From contig NW_005434664.1 of NCBI RefSeq assembly GCF_000315625.1, positions 1,005,299 through 1,033,423 of the forward strand: a stretch of DNA of 28,125 nucleotides, written 5' to 3'. Made by a program: the position numbers and the translations under genes. The notes under the pieces were generated by a model. The model had not been told where the DNA came from. It searched no databases and saw only the letters and a list, made by a program, of their open reading frames with translations. Below, one piece after another: positions 1 through 10,087 of the stretch; within the stretch, counting starts at the first letter, position 1, and every line of letters starts with the position of its first letter. The stretch is from Guillardia theta CCMP2712. Lineage: Eukaryota; Cryptophyceae; Pyrenomonadales; Geminigeraceae.

Positions 1-598
1 AATGAAGATGTTGAAAAGGGAGCCGGGAAAAGAGGGGAGCGGGTTGAAGGAGGGAAGGAGGGACGGAAGCGGCAGTGGAGATGCGAGGGAGGGAAGCGGA
101 AGGGGAGAGGGGGAGAAGGGCAGGGAAGGGAAGTGGGAGGTGAGGTGAGGGGAGGGGAGGGGAGGGAAGGGAGGGGGGAGGGGAGGGCAGGGCAGGGCAG
201 GAAAGGAGAAGGGGAGGGCAGGGAAGGGAAGGGGGAAAAAGAGGGAGGGAATTCTCTCACCATGCATTCATCGGAGAGGTCTAAATGTCCTCCAGGAAAA
301 CAGACCTTCATGACAAGCGATCAGGCTGATGCTTGTTTGCCTCACCGCTATCGCAAGCGGGAAAAGGAAACGAGGAGAAGCGAAGGCAGAGGTTGAAGAA
401 ACAAGGGCCAGGAGAGGATGAGGGCAGAGACAGAGAGAGAGGGAGAGGGAGGGAGAGGCAGAGGGAGGGAGAGGGAGAGGGAGGGAGAGGCAGAGGAGGA
501 AGAGGGGGAGGGGGAGAGGGAGAGGAGGGAGAGGAAGAGGAGGAAGAGGGGAGGGGAGAAAGAAGGATAGACGTACTTGGCCTTTGTGCGTGCTGACA
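1..598. repeat. GA-rich low-complexity tract
   Basis: Almost pure purine on the plus strand, built from GGGA, GGGAAG and GAGGGA words. It is densest at about 60-245 and 380-570. The only complex stretch, about 250-375, shows no convincing coding signal. Long open frames here are by-products of a composition that lacks stop codons. I see no gene. Confidence 0.85.
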
Positions 599-1660
599 TT
601 ATGAGATCTCAAGTTCAAAAGTACCGAAGGCTTCGAGTCCACAACACACAGCGGAAGCATAACCGCAGCTCTGCGACTTGATGGTCAAGAGAGGGACGAC
701 GTACATGAGACCAAGAGGGGAGGAGGAAGGGAATAACCTCCTGCCGGTGTGGTAGTGAGACTCGATTCTCTTTTTGGGCAGTTCAGACATCCTCTCGGCA
801 ATCGTGGAGAGCATTGAGTGCGTGAATTCAAGCTTGCTCAGCCTGCAGCAGTGCGTGATCAGGCTCAAGGGGAGGGAGAAGGACCAGAGAGAGGCGGGTG
901 AAGAGAGGGGCAGGAACAGAGACAGAAGAACATACAGGAGACAAAGACAGAGACAAGAGACAGAGACAGAGACAGAGACAGAGACAGAGACAGCCTCGAA
1001 GGCAGCAAGGCAAGAAGGAGGAGGAGACGAGAGAGAAGGGGAGGAGGGACGGGGAGGAGGAGGGAGGAGGGGAGGAAGGAGGAGAAGAAAGGAGGAGGAG
1101 GAGGAGGAGGAGGAGGAGGAAGACTCTCAGCCTGTCGTCTTACCTCTGCATCAACCTCACTTCAAGGTGATGAGGAAGAGGCTTCTTGGGCCAAGACCCC
1201 AGGTCGTACTAGGACATGTGAGCGCGGTGACGGCGGCATGGCACAGCAGCATACGCACCTTGAGCCTCTGCCGATAGTCGATGCCGTGCTCATGGTCCGG
1301 CAGCCAGCGAGCAGGAGGGATCCACCTCGGAAGTTGATGATCGCTCTTCCTCCTCGACGACTTGTCGTGCTGCTGCTGGAGATGGTTGTGCAGGTGGTTG
1401 GGATGGCGGTGGAGGTCATGCTGTTGTTGGTGGAGATGGTTGTCATGATGGTGCAGGTCGATATGCTCGCTCCGCTCATGGTGCGCGCTGTTGCGCATTC
1501 GCCCGTCATGCCGATCCGAGGTGGTTGAGTGAGAGCTCCGGAGGCCGACGATGGGGCAAGGCGAGGTAACGATGGTGTTCCAGCGGTACATCCGAGGTGC
1601 CCTGGTGGCAGGGGGCAAGAAATTCATGGTCATGCGTGGATCACGAAAGAATTTCGGCAT
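599..1660 (-). CDS. His-rich hypothetical protein, three exons
   Basis: I do not recognise this protein. A three-exon model on the minus strand gives 227 residues: 1660-1259 (ATG, 134 codons, ends at an AAG|GTGCGT donor), 1181-1144 (ends at AGAG|GTAAGACG), and 842-599 (after a CTGCTGCAG acceptor, to a TAA). The phases 0, 2 and 1 fit together. Exon 1 begins MPKFFRDPRMTMNF and carries a His/Gln-rich segment of about 45 residues (HHHDNHLHQQQHDLHRH), which could bind metal or simply be low complexity. Exon 3 has a helix-like start (LSKLEFTHSMLSTIAERM). Intron 2 (about 300 bp) is filled with CAGAGA and GGA repeats. A CAG lies directly before GG-ATG, so a 5'-leader intron is possible. GC island A lies about 430 bp upstream. 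Existence of the gene is fairly likely. Its function is unknown and the last exon might be spliced further. Confidence 0.5.
950..1125. repeat. Intronic (CAGAGA)n and (GGA)n microsatellites
   Basis: A CAGAGA run at about 950-992 is followed by GGA-rich sequence and a (GAG)n run near 1090-1122. Both sit inside the second intron of the His-rich minus-strand gene, so they should be removed from its transcript. Confidence 0.8.
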
Positions 1661-2090
1661 CCCTGAATGCTCTGATCCCAACGCTTCATCTGCTCATCCT
1701 GCCGACAAACTCAGAATAATGTAGATGCTCATGTCATTCAGTGTTCCCCACTCGACTCAACCGCATAACTGAAAAGGATGAATCGAGCCGACTCATCACT
1801 GTGTGAAGAAAAATATCCTCCACAACATCATCAACTTCCCAACCCGCCTATCGTCCACGCCTGTCGTCCTCTAGTAGCAGAATGAAGGAGTCCCAACCAT
1901 ATGAATCGCTTCTCCCTCCATTGAACATCCCTTCTCTCATCTGATCCTCTCCTCCTTCAAGAAATGGTCATGGTAACGATCTTACATCCTCTCTCTCTCG
2001 CGCTCTCTTCTCATCCGCCATTCCTCCTCTGCATCCCTCTACTCACCTCCCACTCGCCATTTCAGAGGTCATCATAGCTGACGCCCCTCA
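1661..2090. other. Upstream sequence without a recognised gene
   Basis: Mixed-composition DNA between the start of the His-rich gene and GC island A. It probably holds the promoter and leader of that gene. I see no convincing open frame and no clear TATA element. Confidence 0.5.
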
Positions 2091-2097
2091 TCCACCC

Positions 2098-2240
2098 TGT
2101 GCCAGCCGGCCTCAGAGCCGGACTTTTAGTGGCCCGGCCGTGGCCAGACGGTGACTGCGCCGGAGACTGTGCCGGCCCGACGGTAGCCGGCCGGCACGGC
2201 CCGCCTTTGACTGTCAGAGAGCGGCGCGCGAGGGTTATGA
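2098..2240. promoter_or_regulatory. GC island A
   Basis: A short CpG-rich block (CCGGCC, GGCCCGGCC, GGTGACTGCGCCGG, CGGCGCGCG) in otherwise balanced or AT-rich DNA. It uses much the same word set as four larger islands in this window but lacks their CCGTACGG palindrome. It lies 5' of the minus-strand His-rich gene. A promoter-type CpG island or a dispersed GC-rich repeat both fit. Confidence 0.5.
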
Positions 2241-4680
2241 GCCTCAGGCTTGGCAAGTTCACTCTGCAAGTGAACGTGACATCCGATGGTGATTGGCAGG
2301 CATATAAGGGGGTAGTCCGGGGGGGTAGGCAATTCCTTCTAGAACGATCGCAAGCACCGGTAGTGGTCATGTAGGATGAGTCGACGATGAAGCAAGGCAG
2401 AGGAGATGTGTATTTCATCTTAAGATCTCTCTGAAGAAATCATCTGCCCATGGATGATCTCGATCTCAGTCAAATCTGTTCTGCACTCCCACCCCTCATA
2501 GTCCGTCATTGGGCCGCATCTAGATCTACAGGGGTGGAATGCAAGAAAGAGGAAATCACCCCTTTCGAAGACCTACAATACATGGGTAGGGTACAAAGGG
2601 CTCTTGAAAGTTCAAAAGTACCACCCCTATTTCCATATGTTTCAGTAGGTAGGGTGGAGATGGATCCGAAGGCGTCCAAAGGGTCGGTTTAGACATACCC
2701 AGTACCCCCTCATTAACCTTGTTTTCTGTGGGTACATCTCAAAACCCGGAGTCAAATGCTTGCCAACCTTCCCATAGGGGTTATCCGACTCCCTTCCCAC
2801 CAGGAGGTCACACCCCCCTTTTGCTATGTAGAACGAGGGGTACTCAGGGCTTGAAAGGGAATCCTTAGATCATCCGCTGTCCTTGCTACGCCCTATGGGC
2901 TCTGTAAAAGAAATTTATAAAATATGCACATATATTTACTTTTACTGTTTCAAAAACTCTAATAAGTTTGTAAGTGAGGAGCCTTAAAACTTCAATCATT
3001 GCGATCTTAATATCACAGATTCCAATCGACCAATAAAATACGCCTACCCAAATATTCTTGGAACTACCAAAAACATGGAAAATATCTTAATAATTTGAAA
3101 TTAAATAACTAAATGTTGAGAAACTTCCTTGAAAATAGTTCCCTCACGTGCTTACAACAGCCGAATCTAACGACTATGGACTCATATGGTACTAAATAAA
3201 ACAGTTATTGAATTGGATTAGAACGATTCGATCTTAGAAATAGATTGTTTGGAATGTTAAAAGTAATTAGCAGGTCTTTTACTAACATGTATAATGAAAC
3301 TAGTCAAGCAAAAAGATTCAAACGTTGTGTTCTTGCAATGATCTGTCTACTAAACTTTTATGTGACTGGAATATTATTGGTACGATTGCGAGTGTACCAG
3401 CCGTGGTAGAAAGAGTTCCTGCCACCCACGAAATCAGTTGGTTTTATTTTAATTGTAAAGACTTTCCTACCATGGCTTGTTACCATTGGTACAGATCTTT
3501 TTGTACAGTTTTTCTTTGATTTTGTCTGTGATGTTTGTTGTACCGATAAGGGCTACTGGTACTCACAACTGGTACAGATCCATCTTAGCTATGTGTCACA
3601 ATGAGGTACAGACAGCTCACAACTGAAAAAAATGTTGTACCGAGGGTCCATGATTTTTTTTATTTGTACCAAACTCTGGCCAACAAAATATTTGTACAAG
3701 TCTACAAATGTTTTTAAAGGGTCCTCAACAGTACATGATATACTTTTAGAGTTTTACACGAGTGGACCTGAATTCGAATAATGGATCACATTCCATTCTT
3801 TCCTGGCAGGTCTTATGGTATGACCGGTAGTGATGAAAAAATTCTAATGTACTCTCTCTCAGAGATACCCCATGTACCATACTTATATTACAAACCGGTC
3901 CTGGAAATTAGTACGTATCATTATGCCATATACCTCCAGGGCAACGGTTGTAGTGCACCCTACCTCAAAACGGTAATTTTTAGATACGCCAACTTAATTG
4001 TTGCTACCCACTTTTCTTTCTCTACCCCCACCCCCAACATGCCTGCAATTGCTACTGTCTAACCATATACCACCACTTCCTCATTCATCCCCCCTGCCCA
4101 TCTCTCCTTGCTCCCTCCTACATCTCTCCTTCCCCCCATCTCTTTGCGTCCGATCTGAGCTCTGTTTCTCTTCTCATTCGTTCAATCTTGCTCACGGTTG
4201 GATTTCCCGATTCTCTCATTCCCCAGCCTTTACCCCATCCCCTGCCATCTCCCCTCTCGGTCAGGTTTTTAAATATCCTCGCCGTTGCCCCCTGCTCCTT
4301 TATTTTTTAATTGATAGACACGCGTGTCCCTCATTGAGACATTATTGTTTCATTCTCTTGAAACTGGACCCTTTTTTCTGTCTCACTGGTGTTATTTCGA
4401 AATTTGTTGAATAACACTCTGGCCTTTGTTAGCCCAATAGGACAGTGGCTTTGGAACTCTTCTAGACCAAGAAGTAACACTTGTCCAACAAGATATTCTT
4501 TCATTGCAGACCTGCAATATTCTTACAGTTTAAAAATCAAAACACAAACAAAATAACAATATAACATCAAAAAATCAACAAATATAAATCAACAACAATA
4601 CTCTTTGGACTGTTCTCAAGTGCTACACGAATCAAACCGTTCAAGCAAGAATCAAAGTTCCTCGTAATCAGCAAAAACTT
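2241..4680. other. AT-rich intergenic region with GTAC-rich blocks
   Basis: No gene is recognised across this stretch. About 2590-2845 holds five GTAC tetramers among GGGGT/ACCCC words. About 2880-3330 is AT-rich and plain. About 3380-3915 holds fifteen GTAC tetramers, often as GGTACAGAT or TTGTACC. About 4010-4300 is CT-rich on the plus strand and yields spurious open frames. About 4500-4600 is an A-rich CAA/ATA stretch. It could be decayed repeat DNA. Confidence 0.5.
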
Positions 4681-4739
4681 AATCCTTCCCTCCTTCTCTC
4701 CTACCTTTCAGATCGTTGGGACTATCCAAGAACTACAAG

Positions 4740-4792
4740 GTACGTTTAGCAGAATTTGAATGCTTGTTACAGTGCCTAATTTGTTTATGCAG
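4740..4792 (+). other. Candidate 5'-leader intron of the small basic protein gene
   Basis: A 53-bp interval begins with the strong donor AAG|GTACGT and ends with TTTATGCAG, matching the intron size seen elsewhere in the window. The exon after it runs into the ATG at 4944. A short open frame in between (a LLNEALERLF-type peptide) stops at 4863, so this segment is probably untranslated leader with an upstream frame. Confidence 0.5.
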
Positions 4793-4943
4793 GATTTATT
4801 GAACGAAGCATTGGAAAGGCTTTTCCTTGGAAACTTGAACCCAACTGAATTTGCTATCCTATGAAAAGGTGCGAAGTGCTATTTCAGGGGCATTGATCAG
4901 AAATCAAACCTGTGGAACTTCTTTGGAAGTTTCAGTTTCCAGC

Positions 4944-5297
4944 ATGGCACCCAGAAATGCCCTCTCTTTTGAGGTCCTCGACGATGTAGACTTTGGAGTT
5001 CCTGTACGTAAGGTTGCAGGCAGCACAGGTTCTGACCTGCAACGCAACATGGCCAAGCTTTGCTTTCGTCAGTGTGAATCGAAAGCCAACCGCAAGCGCT
5101 GGAATTCAGACAAAGTTTCGAGTGTTCAGGGACCGAAGACTCAGGATGCAGAAGCTGTTGCTTCCTTGCTGTCTAAGTCGCAACCCTCCATCTCGAAGAT
5201 CGTCAGCAGGTCTACAGTGGCTCAGTCTCAATCTCAACCAGAGTCGGCACGTGCTGCTTCTTCAGTTCGAAGGTTCAAAAGATTGTCTCAGATTTGA
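4944..5297 (+). CDS. Small basic protein of unknown function
   Basis: A single-exon open frame of 117 residues. I chose the ATG at 4944 (CCAGCATGG, a good eukaryotic context). The frame is open upstream, but without another ATG. The product starts MAPRNALSFEVLDDVDFGVP and becomes rich in Lys, Arg, Ser and Gln, ending in a Ser/Arg-rich tail (ARAASSVRRFKRLSQI). No domain, signal peptide or membrane segment is visible; the basic Ser/Arg tail would suit a nuclear or nucleic-acid-binding protein, but this is only composition. Possible polyadenylation signals AATAAA lie at about 5403 and 5427. A spliced leader upstream supports transcription on this strand. The family is unknown. Confidence 0.5.
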   Translation: MAPRNALSFEVLDDVDFGVPVRKVAGSTGSDLQRNMAKLCFRQCESKANRKRWNSDKVSSVQGPKTQDAEAVASLLSKSQPSISKIVSRSTVAQSQSQPESARAASSVRRFKRLSQI

Positions 5298-5402
5298 GTG
5301 CTGTGAAGTGTGAAGAGAGTATTGTTTGGGCAACTTTGCGTGCGATGAACATGTTTGCCGTCGAAAGATATGCATGTTCAGGAGAACCTCAACCTAGGAT
5401 CG

Positions 5403-5408
5403 AATAAA
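5403..5408 (+). terminator. Possible polyadenylation signal AATAAA
   Basis: AATAAA about 105 bp after the stop of the small basic protein, with a second AATAAA about 20 bp further on. Placement fits mRNA 3'-end formation. The hexamer is common in AT-rich DNA, so this is only suggestive. Confidence 0.35.
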
Positions 5409-6328
5409 ATGAATATTTGAAACAGTAATAAAAAGCAATGTAAAATGTAACTGATGAAGTCTAAAGCTAAAGCGCCTTAGAGAAAGATTGCTCAACCTGG
5501 AATCAAGTCTCAAAATCGCTCAGATTCTTTCGTGTCGATTGCAGTCGATACGCGAACACGTGCAAATGTTGTATTCATAACACACTAGTCCTGTGAGCAG
5601 GACATCATTCTACATGTTACAGAGTGACGCTGAAAATCCGAGTTGGTCGAACCCCCTTCTATCCCACCCCATACAAGCTAACGGAAGATTTATAATGAGG
5701 GGTGGGTAGTACCTAGGGTACAATACCGATATGCTGTTTCTTCAGAGAAATTGTGGGTTGGGGTACTCTGTCATTTTTTCCCAGGGGTGGGTCCAAATGA
5801 GACTATTGGGGTGGGTGTACACGTCTAGATAGGTTTTCATTTTTATGAAAATTTGGTCAAGTAGGCAGGAACAAAACAAGAGTCAGATTCAATATATCTT
5901 TTAATTTCAAAATCAGACTCATTATTTGGTGTTTTTGTTGAACTAAGTGCAAATAAAGATGGCTGTCGATAAAATGCACTGTCGCATTCCGATGAGGACG
6001 GTCTCAAGAAACCCAATGATGCTCTTCTCCTCCTCCTCCTCCTCCTCCTCCTCCTCCTCCTCCTCCTCCTGCTACTCCTCCTCCTCCTCCTCCTCCTCCT
6101 GCTACTGCTACTCCTCCTCCTCCTCTTCCTCTCTGTCCCCTTCCTTACCTTCGCTCATCTTTTATGCATGCAACTGATTGCCTGATTGGCCATCGAAGTC
6201 TGAATACATCGGATCCCAAGCAACTTGTCGAAATTCTTGAGTGGTAGAACTCAACCGTGTTCGTCCAAACATTATCGAATTATCAAAAATGAAGATTCTT
6301 TGTTAGGATATCTAAAGTTTCCTTTCAG
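5409..6328. other. Region between genes, with a (TCC)n microsatellite
   Basis: About 5640-5830 again has GGGGTGGGT and four GTAC words. About 6027-6130 is a TCC trinucleotide array broken by TGC-TAC. The first exon or exons and promoter of the helicase are probably here; an ATG at 5959 opens a short frame into the TCC array, but I could not join it in phase to the exon at 6329. No other gene is supported. Confidence 0.5.
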
Positions 6329-9300
6329 CATTACCAACTAAGGAAAGTTCAAAGCCTGGTCGACAAACAAGCAAGCAACCATGGATTGTGCGAAGCACAC
6401 GGAAGTTGCTCAAATCCAAGAGGTGATGATCCTGCTCTCTGTCAGCTAGTGCATGCTGTGATGAATTTATCAGTATAGAGCTAGCAATCTCGAGCATTGC
6501 TCTGACCAAGGCTCTCCGAAGCGGTACAAATAGTTGTCTGTTCATACCAGTGACGTGCTACGTGGACATTATAGGCTGATTGCCGGAAGGTATCCATCTC
6601 CTTCAAACTGGTCCCAGGTAATAGTCTGTGAGTTAGATCCATGAGATTTAGATGATCTCAGTCCCCCATCAAACCTCCAAGTGATCTCATGCGCACTTGT
6701 TACCAAGATCGGGTCTGCGATGAGGTGAGTGGAGGGCGTTGGAAAGAGCGACATGTTGATTGATGTGAAGGAGGAAGTCCAGCAAACGAGCAAGGAACAT
6801 ATGGTCCAGGACGATGCTCTAGACGAGGAGGATGAAGTTGGCGTGAATCCTGTGGAGGATGAGCGACATGTGAAGTTCGAGTCGACGGAGCTCAACAGCG
6901 AGCAGAAGGAAGCAGCCTTGCATGCCGTCGACATCCCGCTCCTTATCCTTGCTGGTTGCGATAGGATAAAAATACTCTGACGATGACACGTTTACGTTGT
7001 TCTCGCAGGTGCAGGAAGTGGTAAGACGAAGACGCTTGTTTGCCGCATCAAGAATCTCGTCTTTCGAGTAAGAGCTAACTTCCACTCTCGGGCGCCGACT
7101 CTTCTCTGCTCTGTTCCTCTCCGCTCGGCTTCACACTCCCTCCGCCCCCCCCCCCCCTTTCCCTTTGCGCGCTCTATTCTATTTCGTTTACCAGAAATGT
7201 CAGCTTGACATTTTGTAGGGCTTGGCTGTGGAAAACATCTTGATCCTCACGTTCAGGTATCCATCAATCTGCAGAGAGCTGATGTATATCATGATCATAC
7301 TATTCAGCACCGCAGCTGCCAAGGAGTTGAAACAAAGGTTGACGAGATGCATTCAAGGTACAAGCAAAACATCTACGCTCATCCCTTGCTCCCTGTCTGA
7401 CTGAAGGCGTGAAAGGAAAACACGCGTGGTCGATCTTCACGTTCCACGCATTTGCTCTCCAGGTATCGAATGATCGCCAGGTGGGATGAAGTTTCTTGAC
7501 CGCGCCGCTCTGGTCTGCCTTGCAGATCTGCAGAAAGTATGCCAAGGAAATCGGGTTGCCACCGGACTTTGTTGTGTTCACAGGTAACGCTAGATCATGG
7601 GAGGGGAAGAGAAGCTCAGTGTTACGGCAGGGGGGAGGCAAAAGAAGATCATCACTCAGGGAATTCTGGAATACAGGTTGTTGGATATTCATGGAGATGT
7701 TAGAGACGAAGATGGTGATTATGCGATTTGGAATGATGATGAAGATGCAAATAAAGATGAAAATGATGATGTTAGCAGCGACAACAATGTCGTGATGGCA
7801 ATTACGATCTTAACGATGACGGTGACGATGGTGACTTCAGCAAGATGAAGCAAGGATGCGCAAACAAAGAGAACAAACAAGCACAATCATCATCAGACCA
7901 TACAGAAGACTCGCACAAGTGGATCGACATGCCGAAGCCAGACAAGCATCGAGTCAAACGGTTGGGTCAATCTCTTTCCCTAGCTCAGGTTTGCAACACA
8001 CTTGTTGACTGTTCGAATGATGGCGATTCGAAGGCGCATGGAACGGAAGCTGCGACGTTGGACGATGAGATGCGATTCTTGTTGGAGTTTTACGAAAAGA
8101 CTCTTGCGGAAGTATGAGTTTTGATGATGCGATGAAAGGTTTCTGTTCATGCTTGAGTCAGTGCAAGTCACTGGATTTCTCTTCGCTGATCTCCCGAGCA
8201 AACAAACTTCTGCGGGAGGTAATGAACTCCAATGTGATCTTCTACGGTTGAAGAAGGGTCAGAATGAAGAGGCAAAGAACTACTTTCATGACATGTACAA
8301 GGCAGTTCTTGTCGATGAGTTCCAGGTGACTGTGAACAAGCCCTGATGTTGACATCAACTGATCTCATGTGAAGGACACAAGTAGATCACAGTTTGAACT
8401 TGTGAAACAACTCGTAACAGGAGGGAAGGTAAGAGAGAAGAGCAGTTTTCTTGCTCTCCGTCGTGTTGTTCGAATGACATTCACAACGCAGATTACCGCT
8501 GTTGGGGATGATGATCAAGTGAGTTGAACAAGGATCGAACGTTTCCTGGAAATGATGCTGATGCGATTCAACAGACAATCTATGTTTTCAATGGCTCCAA
8601 TCACGCGAACTTTGACTTGTTCAGAGGGTATGACCACACAATCCTGCTCTTTTTGCCACTTACCTGTGATCCAGATCATTTCCCAACTACAAAGAAGTGA
8701 AATTGACGGTGATAGAGCTGCTTGCAGAAATGACAACTCACATTACCTTTCTGTTGCAAGACAAACTATCGATCGTCCAAGTGCATTGTCGACGCTGCCC
8801 GATCAGGAAAATCTGGCGAGGAGCGGCAATGAATTGAAAATTTGATGTTTGCAGTGATACAACACAACCAAAACCGGTGCGACAAGTCGGCGGAGGCCAT
8901 GAAGGAATCAGGGGAGCTGATCAGAGTGAACATCTCGGCCTTGAACTTGCTGTAGACATTGATGTTCTGGGAGGTGACGGAATGCCGGAACGAGAAGAGT
9001 GAGATCAGCTTTGTGGTGCAACAGATCGTGAAGGGACTTGAAGAGGGGACCCGATGTGAGATTGAGAGGATGACATGTACAGTTGTTATGATCGTGATTG
9101 CAGACAAGGAAGTTGCGATTCTTTATCGCACGCAGAAGACTGGAAGGGTGTTTCAGCAGGAACTGATGTGCGTCTGTGGAACAATGATGAGATCATGAGT
9201 TGTGATCGCGCGTTTCTTCTGATTCCTCCAGCCACATGGATTGTGTTGTCTGTCGGATGTTTCATCATGGCTGTGATTGTGATTGCGCTGTGACGTGACA

Positions 9301-10049
9301 GAAAACGAGACATCCCTTTCAACGTGCACGGAGTTTCCTTCTGGAGAAGAAAAGTCGTCAGTCAGTTGCTTGCTGAGCATTCACAAAGTTTCAGGTGATC
9401 AAAGTTGTTATGTCTGTGCTGCGGATCGTAGCAAACAATGGAGACGATCAGGTAAAAGATGCTTCTTCTTGCCTCTTCCTCATTCCATGACATGGGGCCG
9501 TCAGGCATGCCGGCGTCTCATCAAGGGGTTCCTGTACCAAGACAAGGAGGCGACAGGAGCGATTCTGAACCATCTCGAAAAGTTTGCTGCGTCCAGGTGG
9601 CGGCTGCTGATTGCGGCAGTAGTCTTGCAAGACTGAAGAATATCAGATGCATCAGCCTGTGGCAGTCTGCGCAGCAAGTGCTGAGGGCCAAGTTCAGCGG
9701 GAGTCTGTCCAAGAAACTTGTGGTTGACACGAAATTTCTACTTGAATTGATCTGATCTGATCTGCTGATATCCTCTCCTCTCCTCTCCTCTCCTCTCCTC
9801 TCCTCTCCTCTCCTCTCCTCTCCTCTCCTCTCCTCTCCTCTCCTCTCCTCTCCTCTCCTCTCCTCTCCTCTCCTCTCCTCTCCTCTCCTCTCCTCTCCTC
9901 TCCTCTCCTCTCCTCTCCTCTCCTTTTTCCTTCCCTTCTTCCCTTGCACAAATTCGTGCAGATCTTGGGCAGAAAGATGTTGTCAACAGTAGAAAATTTC
10001 ATCAGACTCGCCAGAGAGAGCACAACTCTCTCAACTTTCGTTGAGACGG

Positions 10050-10087
<38 letters not shown>

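Noticed and set aside
3781-4414. Open frames of about 93 and 138 residues in the GTAC- and CT-rich region
   Set aside because: No domain, no splice-site support, and composition matches the flanking non-coding DNA.
6511-6549. A possible extra 39-bp helicase exon (LSEAVQIVVCSY)
   Set aside because: It fits in phase but would need a following intron of only 25 bp. Joining 6422 directly to 6575 keeps the same phase with a normal intron.
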